In this document: positions 12,941 through 21,402 of the stretch, one piece after another
Position numbering within the stretch: the first letter of the stretch is position 1
Layout of the letters: each line of letters starts with the position of its first letter
IMG/VR virus record: IMGVR_UViG_3300042515_003128
Span: 1-38,668 of that record
Origin: a virus
DNA length: 38,668 nucleotides
Strand: one strand, 5' to 3'
The notes under the pieces: model-generated
Told to the model about the DNA's origin: nothing
The model's database searches: none
What the model saw: the letters and a program-made list of their open reading frames with translations, nothing else
Position numbers and translations under genes: made by a program

Positions 12941-14707
12941 ATGTCCTCGCTTCCTCCGCCCCGCTTCATTGGCACCCTCGAATGGGCCGAGCGCAACCTC
13001 CGTGTCGGCGACGGCGCGTTTCGGGCGGCCGACTTCCCCTGGCTCGGGCCCATTGCCCGCGAGGTCGACCGCCGGCGCGGCTGCACGTTCGGCCTCATGT
13101 TCCCGCCGCAGGTCTTCAAGACCCTGTTTCTCCAGATGCGCGCGCTCCGCAACATCGCCGTCGAGCCCGGCCGCCAGCTCTTCTACTGCCTGAACGGCAA
13201 GGACGCCGCCGATCTCGCCGACGAAAAGCTCTGCCCCCTGCGCGACAGCGTGCCCGCCGTCATGGCCCACTTCCCGCACGATCCCGATGCGCGCGGCGGC
13301 AAGCAGATCTGGAAGGCCATCGACGCGCCCTTCAGTCTGCTCGGCGCCGAAAATCGCAACCATCGCAACAGCCGCTCCGGCCGCACCATCTACCTCGACG
13401 AGCCCTGGCAATTCGAGCCCGGCTGGATCCCCGAGATCATCGCCCGGTCCGATTCCTACCAATGGCAGCGCCAGATCATCCTCGCCACGACCGCCCCGAG
13501 CGTCGACGACGAGGTCGATGTGCTCTGGCGCACGTCGAGTCAGATGAACTGGCACGTCGTCTGCCTGCATTGCCGCGAGCGCGTGCCGCTGGAATTCGGC
13601 GAACCCGATTCGCCCGGCGGCATCAAGTGGGACAGCGACGAGCACACCCGCGAGCCCGACGGCTCCTGGAAGATCGAGGTCGCCAAGCTCACCGCCCGCT
13701 GGCATTGCCCCGCGTGCAATCAGGTCACGCTCTACGATCCCAAGACCCTGCGCGAACTCAACGACCCTGCCCGCGGCGCCGGCTACGTGCAGGGCAATCC
13801 CGCGCCCGACCCACAGGTCCACTTCTGGCGCGGCAACGCCTTCCTCATGCGCGACTGGCGCCAGCTCGTCGGCGAATGGCTGGCGGCCTGCAACGCCAAA
13901 CGCCGCGGCAGCCTGGAGGCCACCGAGGACTTCTACCGCAAGAAACGCGTCGAGTCGTGGGATCCCATGAAGGTCACGCGCCGCACGAACGACCTGCCCG
14001 TGGGCGACTACGACCTCGGTGATCCGTGGGCCGACGAGGGCAAGATGGCCGACGGCGCGCCGATGCGTTTCCTCTGGGTCGACGTGCAGCGCGATCACTT
14101 CTGGGCCGTCGCCCGGCAATGGAGCCCCAACGCGCAAAGCCGCCTGCTGCACTTCGAGCGCCTCTGGGAAGGCAGCCAGATCGAGGCCCTGCGCAACCGC
14201 CTCGGCATCCCGCCGAATCACGTCGTGCTCGACGAGGCCTACAACGCCGACCTCGTGCACCAGATCTGCACCGCCTACCATTTCCTCTGCGCGAACGGCG
14301 TCTCGGCCCGGGCCTTCCCGCATCACGACGGCGTGCGCCGCATCTTCGGCGAGCCGCGCACCATCGACCCCTTCCTCGGCCGGTCGAATCAGGGCATGCA
14401 ATGGTGCGTCGGTTTCCATTACGCGTCCGAAGGCGCCAAGGACCGGCTCGACACGCTCCGGCAGGCCCGCAGCGCCGACGGCAAACCGCTCTGGACCATT
14501 GCCCGCAACGCGCCCAGCGAATACGTCGAACAAGCCTACGCCGAGGCCAAGATCCGCAAGCGCCACCCGAAGAACAACGGCTGGTTCTACGAATGGAAGA
14601 AGCTGCGCCCGGACAACCACGCCTTCGACATGGAATGCGGCCAGGTGATCAGCGCCAGCATGTGCGGCCTGCTGACGGCCACCAGCACGGCGGAGAGTGA
14701 GGAATGA
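12941..14707 (+). CDS. Terminase large subunit, GpA family (588 aa)
   Basis: The ATPase-nuclease motor that packages DNA into proheads. The ATPase region has a P-loop-equivalent PPQVFKTLFLQ (55-65, K60/T61) and Walker B TIYLDEPWQ (about 149-157). A zinc-finger-like insert has CLHC (208-211) and CPAC (256-259), a GpA hallmark. The C-terminal nuclease part begins FLWVDVQRDHFWAVARQW. The length matches GpA proteins. The usual glycine before the P-loop lysine is replaced by phenylalanine, an unusual variant. There is no Shine-Dalgarno sequence; the start abuts a family A' arm. The stop TGA lies in a family B arm. Confidence 0.9.
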   Translation: MSSLPPPRFIGTLEWAERNLRVGDGAFRAADFPWLGPIAREVDRRRGCTFGLMFPPQVFKTLFLQMRALRNIAVEPGRQLFYCLNGKDAADLADEKLCPLRDSVPAVMAHFPHDPDARGGKQIWKAIDAPFSLLGAENRNHRNSRSGRTIYLDEPWQFEPGWIPEIIARSDSYQWQRQIILATTAPSVDDEVDVLWRTSSQMNWHVVCLHCRERVPLEFGEPDSPGGIKWDSDEHTREPDGSWKIEVAKLTARWHCPACNQVTLYDPKTLRELNDPARGAGYVQGNPAPDPQVHFWRGNAFLMRDWRQLVGEWLAACNAKRRGSLEATEDFYRKKRVESWDPMKVTRRTNDLPVGDYDLGDPWADEGKMADGAPMRFLWVDVQRDHFWAVARQWSPNAQSRLLHFERLWEGSQIEALRNRLGIPPNHVVLDEAYNADLVHQICTAYHFLCANGVSARAFPHHDGVRRIFGEPRTIDPFLGRSNQGMQWCVGFHYASEGAKDRLDTLRQARSADGKPLWTIARNAPSEYVEQAYAEAKIRKRHPKNNGWFYEWKKLRPDNHAFDMECGQVISASMCGLLTATSTAESEE

Positions 14708-14789
14708 AGAATGCAGAATGCAGAATGAAGAATAAAGATGGGGCCGGCCTGCCGGGGTTTCTGCATTCTTCATTCCCCCTTCTGCCTTC
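14701..14789. repeat. Family B hairpin repeat
   Basis: Left arm GAATGAAGAATGCAGAATGC (from 14702) and right arm TTTCTGCATTCTTCATTCCC (from 14758) flank a GC-rich loop with GCCGGCCTGCCGG. The terminase stop codon lies inside the left arm. Confidence 0.85.
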
Positions 14790-14803
14790 AGGCCGCTTGG
14801 CGG

Positions 14804-14830
14804 CCACCATGGACGGCGGGCGCGTAGGGC
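14804..14830 (+). promoter_or_regulatory. CCACCATGGACGGC leader, copy 1
   Basis: CCACCATGGACGGC, then GGGCGCGTAGGGC, then the ATG at 14831. The internal ATG (14809) is 22 nt before the gene start and in another frame. The AGGG just before the start may help initiation. Confidence 0.6.
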
Positions 14831-15103
14831 ATGGCATTGGCTACCGTTCCCGCGGGTCCGTTCCTCGGGTGGACCGCGACCGAGATCAACACCCGGCTCG
14901 CGACCCTCAAGGCTTACCTGATCGCGCGGACGCCCGGCGAAGGCCAGATCACCAGCGCCAGCGTGAACGGCAAGGCCTGGCAATACGATCCCCGCGGCGG
15001 CATGACCGTCGCCGAGGAAATCGCCGCCCTCCAGGAAGCCCTCGCATGGGTCGATGACGACGCCCTGGTCATGCCCAACGAACAGGTCTTCTCGGCAAGG
15101 TAA
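14831..15103 (+). CDS. gpW-like head-completion/connector protein (90 aa)
   Basis: The layout WTATEINTRLATLKAYLIAR then ITSASVNGKAWQYD and EEIAALQEALAWV follows the small head-tail connector family of lambda gpW: N-terminal helix, a beta hairpin with the ASVNGK-W-Y motif, and a C-terminal helix. It lies between terminase and portal, exactly where gpW sits in lambda. It should complete the portal vertex after packaging. The gene starts right behind leader copy 1. Confidence 0.75.
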   Translation: MALATVPAGPFLGWTATEINTRLATLKAYLIARTPGEGQITSASVNGKAWQYDPRGGMTVAEEIAALQEALAWVDDDALVMPNEQVFSAR

Positions 15104-15115
15104 CAACCGGAGGAA

Positions 15116-15303
15116 ATGAATTTGGAAGGCAGGAAAGCAGGAACATAGAAAGCCTTGCCCGTAACCCGGGCAAATGAGCAGACAGGGGAACGTGCCCGAA
15201 GTCTGCGCAGTCGGGTAAAAGTAAACCCCGGCCGCTACCCGTCGGCGTAACAACAGCGCGGGAAAATTTGGTTTCCCTTCCTGCCTTCCTGCCTTCCAGA
15301 TTG
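15116..15303 (+). ncRNA. Repeat-bracketed four-hairpin structured segment
   Basis: A forward family A arm (15116-15143) and a reverse arm (15274-15303) flank about 130 bp with no gene. It contains four hairpins in series: TTGCCCG-TAACC-CGGGCAA (15155-15173); GCAGAC...GTCTGC (15178-15206, with an inner GGG/CCC); CGGGTA...TACCCG (15212-15241); and GGGAAA-ATTTGG-TTTCCC (15260-15277). The outer A arms can pair to close the whole. It looks like a small structured RNA carried as cargo between the A arms, upstream of the portal gene. No known RNA family is recognised. Confidence 0.55.
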
Positions 15304-15322
15304 ATCCGGTCTTCGCCCCTTT

Positions 15323-15349
15323 CCACCATGGACGGCCGCCGCGCTAGGC
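15323..15349 (+). promoter_or_regulatory. CCACCATGGACGGC leader, copy 2
   Basis: CCACCATGGACGGC, then CGCCGCGCTAGGC, then the portal ATG at 15350. Internal ATG at 15328, again 22 nt before the start. Confidence 0.6.
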
Positions 15350-16939
15350 ATGTCGTCGCCGAAGTCCGCCGCCCGTCCGCGCCGCGTTGCCTCCCCGCGG
15401 GGGAATCGCGGCGCCGGCCGGATTCAGGCGGTCGCCACCGATGGCAGCAATACCGGCGGCGTCGGGCAGTTCCTTTACCCGGGCAGCCAGGACGGCACGC
15501 AACGCGGCTGGCGGCCTGAGGTCGGCCGCGACATCGCCCGGCTCGTCACGCAATTCCGCCATCGGGCGATGGTCTCCGATGGCCGCTACATCTACACCAG
15601 CAGCGGCCAGGTCCGCGGCGCGGTCAAGGAGAAGGCCGATTACACCATCGGCTCGGCCTGGCGCCCCGTCTATCTCGGCGCCGACAAGACCTTCGCCGAC
15701 GCCTTCAATGCGACCATGTCGCGCTGGACCGAAAACTGCGACCTGCGCGGCCGGCCCTTCTCGCTCGCCCGCAACGCGCACATCGCCTGCAAGTGTTTCG
15801 ACACCGACGGCGACTTCTTCATCCTGCTCACGAAGAACGAGGCCGGCGAACCGCGCCTGCAATTCCTGGAGGCGCACCGCGTCGGCTCGCCCTGGGGCGA
15901 AACGCTCCTGCCGCTCGACGTGCGCCTGCCGAATGGCCGCCTGCTCAAGGCCGGCAGCATCTTCCTCAACGGCATCGTCTACGACGACTTCATGCGCCCT
16001 CTGGCGTATAATCTCGTCCAGCCGGACGCCTTCCTGCTGCCCTACAGCGCCCGCGTCCGCGACCAATACCAGTTCCTGCCGGCCGAGTCCGTGATTCATG
16101 GCTTCGATCCCGAATGGTATTCGCAAGGCCGCGGCATCCCGAGCCTGATCTACGGCATCCTCGATTGGTATGACCTCAGCGAAATCCGCGAGGCCGAGAA
16201 GATCGCCACGAAGGCCACCGCCCGCGTGGCCATGATCGAGAGCAACGAATCCGGCCGCGCCGGCCTGCCGAACGCGCACCTCGCCGCCGGCTCCGGCGTG
16301 ACGTCCCTCGACGACATCGACACGCGCAACAAAGTCATCTCCGCCGGCCTGATCCGTTACTTCAAGGCGAACGCCGGGCACAAGCTCGAAGCCTTCCAGC
16401 CCGAGCGGCCGAACCGCGATTTGGCCGACTTCCTCGATCACATTGCCCGCAGCGCGCATCGCGGCCTCGGCTGGCCGATTGACATGCACGACATGAGCAA
16501 GATCGGCGGCGCGGCCGTGCGCTCGGTCATGGGCCAGATCCAGCGCAGCGTCGCCCAGCGGCAGGACGCCCTCTGGACGCCGCTGCTGTCCGCCGTGCTC
16601 TACGCGACCGGCGCCTTCCTGGGCACGGGCGCGCTGCCCTTCACGCGGGATTGGTGGAACCTCGCCTTCACGCTGCCCAGCAAGCCCAGCGTGGACATCG
16701 GCCGCGACAGCCAGAACCGCCGCGCCGACGTCGCCATGGGCCTGCGTTCGCTCAGCGAGATCGCCGAGGAAGACGGCAGCACCGCCGAGGAACTGCTCCG
16801 CCGCCGGGCCAACGACTGGCTGCTCCGCGAACGCATCGCCACCGAAACCGGCGTGCCGCCCACGGCCATCTTCAATCCCGACGTCGAGGTCGGCCAGCCG
16901 ATGGAGCCCGCCATCACGCTTAACGATCCCAACGCATGA
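15350..16939 (+). CDS. Portal protein, lambda gpB family (529 aa)
   Basis: Dodecameric vertex ring through which DNA enters and leaves. Family-like features: early ARLVTQFRHRAMVSDGRYIY, then NCDLRGRPFSLARNAHIACK, DGDFFILLTKNEAGEPRLQF, the VIHGFDPEWYSQGRGIPSLI turn typical of lambda portals, and a C-terminal EEDGSTAEELLRRRANDWLL clip/tail helix. The length agrees with lambda gpB (about 530). It begins behind leader copy 2, and its stop overlaps the protease start (GCATGA). Confidence 0.92.
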   Translation: MSSPKSAARPRRVASPRGNRGAGRIQAVATDGSNTGGVGQFLYPGSQDGTQRGWRPEVGRDIARLVTQFRHRAMVSDGRYIYTSSGQVRGAVKEKADYTIGSAWRPVYLGADKTFADAFNATMSRWTENCDLRGRPFSLARNAHIACKCFDTDGDFFILLTKNEAGEPRLQFLEAHRVGSPWGETLLPLDVRLPNGRLLKAGSIFLNGIVYDDFMRPLAYNLVQPDAFLLPYSARVRDQYQFLPAESVIHGFDPEWYSQGRGIPSLIYGILDWYDLSEIREAEKIATKATARVAMIESNESGRAGLPNAHLAAGSGVTSLDDIDTRNKVISAGLIRYFKANAGHKLEAFQPERPNRDLADFLDHIARSAHRGLGWPIDMHDMSKIGGAAVRSVMGQIQRSVAQRQDALWTPLLSAVLYATGAFLGTGALPFTRDWWNLAFTLPSKPSVDIGRDSQNRRADVAMGLRSLSEIAEEDGSTAEELLRRRANDWLLRERIATETGVPPTAIFNPDVEVGQPMEPAITLNDPNA

Positions 16940-17796
16940 CGCCCTACCCCCGCATTGCCGCCGCGCTCCTGTCCGCCCGCTGGTGCATCACGCCCGCCGC
17001 GCTCGCCGCCATCCGCAACACCTTCGAGGCCGCCTGCGCCGGCCGGCTCCGCGCCGATGAGCACATGCCCATGCCCGGGCAGCCCGACGATTACGAGGAG
17101 GCCGAGCCCGTGATGGACAAGGGCATCCTTGTCGTGCCCGTGCATGGCGTCTGCGCCCGTTACCTCTCCGCGATGGAAACGGACTGCGGCGGCCTCGACC
17201 TGAATGACGTCGAGAAGACGCTTCGCGAAGCGCAAGCCGATCCGCGCGTGCAGGGCATCGTGCTGCATTTCAACTCGCCCGGCGGCACCGTGACTGGCAT
17301 TCCCGAGCTGGCGTCCCTCATTCGCACCATCAGCGAGACCAAGCCCGTCATCGCCTTCACGGATGCCCAGTGCTGCTCCGCCGCCTACTGGCTCGCGAGC
17401 GCCTGCGATTCCATCGTCGTCACGCCCACGGCCGACGTCGGCTCCATCGGCGTCTATTCCGCGCTGGTCGATGAATCGGCCGCCTGGGCGCAGGAAGGCT
17501 ACAAGCTGGAGCTGATGAAGGCCGGCAAGCACAAGGCGATGGGCATTCCCGGCCTGCCGCTGGCGCCCGAGGACCGCGCCCTCATCCAAGCGGAAGTCGA
17601 TTCGATCTACGCCATGTTCACGGCGGACGTCGTGGCCAATCGCGCCCGCAACGGCGCCACCGTGGCCGAAGACACGATGCAGGGGCAGACCTTCATGGGC
17701 GGCACCGCCGTCGCCGTGGGCCTTGCGGATCGCGTCGTGGGCAGCCTCACGGACCTGCTGGCCGCGCTCACCATGGACGGCCGCGAAACTCAGTAA
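16936..17796 (+). CDS. S49-family prohead protease (lambda gpC-like, 286 aa)
   Basis: An SppA/S49 serine protease that matures the prohead. FNSPGGTVTG (112-121) forms the oxyanion loop, the nucleophile is Ser148 in CCSAAYWLAS, and the lysine base is K198 or K200 in KAGKHKAMG; the spacing of about 50 residues matches S49 phage proteases. In lambda the scaffold is nested in the same gene; here a separate scaffold-like gene follows. The last codons (LTMDGRETQ) come from a CACCATGGACGGC sequence resembling the late-gene leader, a sixth, coding copy of that motif. Confidence 0.9.
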   Translation: MTPYPRIAAALLSARWCITPAALAAIRNTFEAACAGRLRADEHMPMPGQPDDYEEAEPVMDKGILVVPVHGVCARYLSAMETDCGGLDLNDVEKTLREAQADPRVQGIVLHFNSPGGTVTGIPELASLIRTISETKPVIAFTDAQCCSAAYWLASACDSIVVTPTADVGSIGVYSALVDESAAWAQEGYKLELMKAGKHKAMGIPGLPLAPEDRALIQAEVDSIYAMFTADVVANRARNGATVAEDTMQGQTFMGGTAVAVGLADRVVGSLTDLLAALTMDGRETQ

Positions 17797-17823
17797 CGTC
17801 GGAAAACCTATGCAAAAACTACG

Positions 17824-18309
17824 ATGACCATCTTCGGCAAATCCGCTCGCGACACGTTCCTGATGGCCGCCCTCGCCCAGGCCGGCATCACGGAAGAAAC
17901 CGTCACCGCCGCGCAGGCGGCGAACACCCTGGCGTTCCTCGGAGCGAAGAGTCCGCAGGAACAGGCGTTGCACAGCGACCTCCTGCAAGCCCGCGAGGAA
18001 AATGCCAAGCTCAAGGCGCTCGAAGCCAGCCTCAAGGGCACGGCGATTTCGCTCGGCGCGACTGAGTTTTCCGTGGAAGCCATTACCGCCGCGGTCGAGG
18101 CCCGCGAATCCGCCGCCCGCCAGGCCGGCGAGGACGCCGCCACGCTCCGCGCCGCCAGCGAACTCGCCGCCCGCGGCCATGCGCCAGTCGCCACCGCGCC
18201 CGGAGCCGCCGCCGACAACGCCCAGAAGAAACCCGGCGAAGGGCTCACGGGCCTCGCCAGGGTCACCGCCATTTTCCAGGCCGAGCAGGTTGCTGCGCGG
18301 CAGAACTAA
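17824..18309 (+). CDS. Scaffold-like coiled-coil protein (161 aa)
   Basis: Long Ala/Glu-rich helices (LHSDLLQAREENAKLKALEA, AVEARESAARQAGEDAATLR) form a probable coiled coil, followed by a disordered Ala/Pro linker and a short C-terminal helix GLTGLARVTAIFQAEQ. Its position between prohead protease and major capsid protein, its length and its coiled-coil nature are those of internal scaffolding proteins. The C-terminal helix would contact capsid subunits. No direct family match is claimed. Confidence 0.7.
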   Translation: MTIFGKSARDTFLMAALAQAGITEETVTAAQAANTLAFLGAKSPQEQALHSDLLQAREENAKLKALEASLKGTAISLGATEFSVEAITAAVEARESAARQAGEDAATLRAASELAARGHAPVATAPGAAADNAQKKPGEGLTGLARVTAIFQAEQVAARQN

Positions 18310-18327
18310 ACCCAAACCAAACGATTC

Positions 18328-19251
18328 ATGCCACACACCCTGCTCGACATCGCGAAGCTTAACGGCTCCGACAAAGTCGTGGGCCTGATCGAGGAGTCTC
18401 TGGTGCTTGCGCCGGAAGTCTCGCTCTTTCCTGCTCGCACCATCCGCGGCACGTCCTACAAGACCGTCGTCCGCACTGCCCTCCCGACCACGCAGTTCCG
18501 CGCCGCCAATGAAGGCGTGACGGGCTCGCAATCCACGTTCACCAACCGCCTCGTCGAGACCTTCATCCTCGACGCGCAGATCAAGGTCGACAAGGCCGTG
18601 GCTGATGCCTACGAGGACGGCCCCGCCGCGCTCCAGGCCATCGAGGCCGCGGGCGTCGTCGGCTCCGCGCTCAAGTTGCTTGGCAGCCAGATCTGGTATG
18701 GCCTCGGCACGGGCGGCGACAGCAAGGGCTTTCCCGGCGCGCTGGGCATGCACGATACGACCAACATGGTCGTCGATGCCACCGGCAGCACCGAAGACAC
18801 CTGCTCGTCTGTCTGGGGCGTGAAGTTCGGCCCGCAATACGCCCAGATGGTGCTGGGCAACAACGGCTCGCTGACCCTCTCCGACTGGATGTCGCAGCAG
18901 GTCACCGACGCCAACAGCAAGCTCTTCACGGCCTACTGTGCCGCGCTGACGGCGTATCCCGGCCTGCAAGTCGGCAACCTCTACAGCGTCGGCCGCATCA
19001 AGAAGCTGACCGAGGATTCCGGCAAGGGCCTGACCGATGGCCTGGTCGCGAGCCTGCTCCAGAAGTTCCAGACGAACCTGGGCATGTTCCCCGACGTGCT
19101 GTTCATGACCCCGCGCTCGCTTTACCAGCTTCGCGCCAGCCGCACCGCCACGACCCCGGGCGGAACGCCCGCGCCGATCCCCACCGAGGTCTTCGGTGTG
19201 CCGATCCAAGTCACCAACCAGATTCGCAACAACGAGAAGCTGGCCCTGTAA
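18328..19251 (+). CDS. Major capsid protein (307 aa)
   Basis: Reads MPHTLLDIAKLNGSDKVVGL, then an N-terminal arm, SYKTVVRTALPTTQFRAANE and GVTGSQSTFTNRLVETFILD. The C-terminal half has DSGKGLTDGLVASLLQKFQT and a closing beta segment PTEVFGVPIQVTNQIRNNEK. The order of elements (N-arm, E-loop, P-domain helix, A-domain with a GVPI-type edge) fits an HK97-fold capsid protein. It follows protease and scaffold, as expected. No decoration-type lambda gpD is evident unless the next gene fills that role. Confidence 0.85.
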   Translation: MPHTLLDIAKLNGSDKVVGLIEESLVLAPEVSLFPARTIRGTSYKTVVRTALPTTQFRAANEGVTGSQSTFTNRLVETFILDAQIKVDKAVADAYEDGPAALQAIEAAGVVGSALKLLGSQIWYGLGTGGDSKGFPGALGMHDTTNMVVDATGSTEDTCSSVWGVKFGPQYAQMVLGNNGSLTLSDWMSQQVTDANSKLFTAYCAALTAYPGLQVGNLYSVGRIKKLTEDSGKGLTDGLVASLLQKFQTNLGMFPDVLFMTPRSLYQLRASRTATTPGGTPAPIPTEVFGVPIQVTNQIRNNEKLAL

Positions 19252-19283
19252 CTCACCCAAGCGACCCCTAACTACCCAAGAAC

Positions 19284-19712
19284 ATGGCCAACGAATTCGC
19301 CAGAAATCGGCAAGACGCGTCGCTTAATCCAGCGACCTTCGCCCTGCCCACCACGCTGCTCGCCGCGGGCTCCAAACAGAGCGCCGCGATTGACCTCGGC
19401 GCCGACACCTACGAGAACGAAAGCTTCGAACTCGAACTGAGCATCCCGGCGCTCAGCTCCACCATTGCGCCGGCGGCCTCGACCGGTGGCGTGACCTACG
19501 CCATCGAGTCCGGCACGACCAGCACGTTCACGACCGCGACGCGCACGATTGTCTCGCAGACGATTGCGGGCAGCGCCAACGGCGTGGCCGAAACCGCGCT
19601 GCGGTGCCGCGTGCCCAGCAACTGCGAACGCTACGTTCGCGCCCGCGTCACTCTGGCGACCACTTGCACGGATGCCAGCGCCGTCGCCGGCACCCTCACG
19701 ATTCGCTTCTGA
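19284..19712 (+). CDS. Capsid decoration/cement-like protein (142 aa)
   Basis: Starts MANEFARNRQDASLNPATFA. It is rich in Thr/Ala beta strands (IDLGADTYENESFELELSIP, TRTIVSQTIAGSANGVAETA, VRARVTLATTCTDASAVAGT). Small all-beta proteins right after the major capsid gene are usually cement or decoration proteins; the DLGAD-type region resembles Bbp16-type cement proteins, which I recall but cannot confirm. Virion role likely. Confidence 0.6.
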   Translation: MANEFARNRQDASLNPATFALPTTLLAAGSKQSAAIDLGADTYENESFELELSIPALSSTIAPAASTGGVTYAIESGTTSTFTTATRTIVSQTIAGSANGVAETALRCRVPSNCERYVRARVTLATTCTDASAVAGTLTIRF

Positions 19713-19814
19713 TCGGCCGCCTTCCCGATCGGAACTCATGCCGGCGCCGCCCTTGACTCACGTCGGGGGCGGCGTTTTGGCGGAGACTCCACCGAAGGCA
19801 CACAGAATGAAGGC

Positions 19815-20948
19815 ATGAACGAAATCGAAGGCACCCCGAAGAAAGTCCCCACGCTCTCCGCCTGCTTCATCGCAGGCAATGAAGCGCATTGCATCGGCAA
19901 CATCCTGCGCGACATCCGCGACCACGTCGACGAGGTCGTGATCGTCAAGGCCGTAGGCAATCAGATGCACGATTCCACGGCGCTGGTCGCCCTGGATTGC
20001 ATCGCCGAAAAGAAGCTGCACCTCGCCTCCTACGGCAACCGAGACGAAGACCTCCCGCACATCGATGACTTCGCCGCGGCCCGCAATAAGTCGTTTTCTC
20101 TGGCCGACTCCGACTGGATCCTCTGGCTCGACTGCGATGACCGCGTGACGCCCGAGAACATGGCCCGCATCCGCGAAGCCATCGCCACCGTGCCCGACGA
20201 CGTCAACGCGCTGTTCTGCAGCTACGCCATCGCCGACAAGGGCTCCGTGATCCTGCGCGAACGCCTGATCCGCAACGGCAAGGGCAAGTGGCGCGGCGCC
20301 ATTCACGAAACCTGCGTCGTCGAGGGCAAGGCGCTCGAATGCCCGCAGATCGTCATCCATCACACCGACCCTGACCCGGCCAAGAGCGAAGGCAGCGCCC
20401 GCCGCAATCTGGCGATCCTCGACCGCGTCCTTGAGCAATACCCGCGGCACCTCTTCTACCGCCACGCCGAGCACGTCCGCCTGGGCAACGTGGACGCCGC
20501 CCGCGCCGACGGCCTGGCCGCGCTCGCTTGCCTGCACAAGGACAAAGCCGAGGAGCGTTACCTCGTGCACCTGAACCTCGCCGAACTGGAGCCCGACCGC
20601 GCCGAGGGCCACCTCGCCGCCGCCGTGCAACTCCAGCCGCACCGCCGCGAAGCCTTCGCCATGCTCGTGCAATATCACACGCGCCGCGGTCAGGTCAGCC
20701 AAGCCACGTCCTACTTCCGCATGCTGGATGCCTTGCCCGTGCCCGCGCCGCTGCCGTGGACGCATCAAGCCTGCTGGTATGGCAAAGCCTGGGGCCGCCA
20801 ATACCTGCGCGTGCGCCTGCTCCGCGCCGCCGGCCAGCACGACCAGGCCGCCGGCGAACACGCCGCCAACCTGCTCGACCCCGAATACCGCGCCCAGACC
20901 GCCGCGCTGGATCTCGACCAACCGCCCCAAGACACAAACCCGAACTGA
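19815..20948 (+). CDS. GT2-family glycosyltransferase with TPR-like C-terminus (377 aa)
   Basis: The N-terminal domain (about 1-180) follows family-2 glycosyltransferases of the WcaA type: LSACFIAGNEAHCIGNIL, then FAAARNKSFSLADSDWILWL with the metal-binding DCDD (106-109), then WRGAIHETCVV. The usual GSTDGT nucleotide-binding loop is altered (AVGNQMHDST). The C-terminal half has TPR-like helix pairs (GLAALACLHKDKAEERYLVH). It sits inside the head operon, between the capsid genes and SSB, which is not a normal position. It may glycosylate virion proteins or modify host surface sugars. Other options are inactive remnant or host-derived cargo. Confidence 0.85.
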   Translation: MNEIEGTPKKVPTLSACFIAGNEAHCIGNILRDIRDHVDEVVIVKAVGNQMHDSTALVALDCIAEKKLHLASYGNRDEDLPHIDDFAAARNKSFSLADSDWILWLDCDDRVTPENMARIREAIATVPDDVNALFCSYAIADKGSVILRERLIRNGKGKWRGAIHETCVVEGKALECPQIVIHHTDPDPAKSEGSARRNLAILDRVLEQYPRHLFYRHAEHVRLGNVDAARADGLAALACLHKDKAEERYLVHLNLAELEPDRAEGHLAAAVQLQPHRREAFAMLVQYHTRRGQVSQATSYFRMLDALPVPAPLPWTHQACWYGKAWGRQYLRVRLLRAAGQHDQAAGEHAANLLDPEYRAQTAALDLDQPPQDTNPN

Positions 20949-20949
20949 A

Positions 20950-21366
20950 ATGGCCGCCTTCAATCAAGTCACCCTCATCGGCAACCTGACGCGGACGCCC
21001 GAGCTGCGCTACCTGCCGAAGGGCACCGCGGTTTGCCGTGTCTCGCTCGCGATCAATCGCAAGTGGCGCACCGAAGCCGGCGAGGAACGCGAGGAGGTCA
21101 CCTTCGTGGACTGCGACGCGTGGGGCAAAACCGCCGAACTCATCGCCGCGTATTGTCAGAAAGGCGACCCGCTGTTCGTGACCGGCCGCCTCAAGCTCGA
21201 CACCTGGAAGGACAAGACCACGAACGAAGACCGCAGCCGCCTCGGCGTCGTGATTGAGCAGATGCAATTCCTCCGCCCCAAATCCGCCGGCGACCGCCCG
21301 GCCAAACCCAAACCCGCCCCCGCCGCCGCCCCGGCCTCGCCCATCGACGACGACGTCCCCTTCTGA
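20950..21366 (+). CDS. ssb: Single-stranded DNA-binding protein (138 aa)
   Basis: A bacterial-type OB fold: FNQVTLIGNLTRTPELRYLP, CRVSLAINRKW, VTFVDCDAWGKTAELIAAYC, GDPLFVTGRLKLDTWKD and IEQMQFLRPK. A Pro/Ala linker leads to an acidic tip IDDDVPF, which would recruit host replication and repair proteins. The gene lies in the head operon rather than with the primase-helicase, implying late expression. It starts one base after the glycosyltransferase stop. Confidence 0.95.
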   Translation: MAAFNQVTLIGNLTRTPELRYLPKGTAVCRVSLAINRKWRTEAGEEREEVTFVDCDAWGKTAELIAAYCQKGDPLFVTGRLKLDTWKDKTTNEDRSRLGVVIEQMQFLRPKSAGDRPAKPKPAPAAAPASPIDDDVPF

Positions 21367-21367
21367 G

Positions 21368-21400
21368 CCTTCTGCCTTCTTCATTCTCCCTTCTGCCTTC
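21368..21400 (-). repeat. Family B right arm only
   Basis: CTTCTGCCTTCTTCATTCTC then CCTTCTGCCTTC, directly after the SSB stop and just before the ATG at 21403. There is no matching left arm next to it. Confidence 0.75.
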
Positions 21401-21402
21401 AG

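Noticed and set aside
14804-14830. Eukaryotic Kozak or cloning-vector origin of CCACCATGG
   Set aside because: The match is longer than a Kozak site, occurs five times before unrelated phage genes with varying downstream bases, and no vector sequence is present.
16600-19260. 886-codon minus-strand ORF across protease, scaffold and capsid genes
   Set aside because: It is the antisense of well-supported genes in GC-rich DNA. The protein is rich in Gly/Arg/Ala/Val with no motif; the same holds for 12938-15253, 34517-36265 and similar frames.
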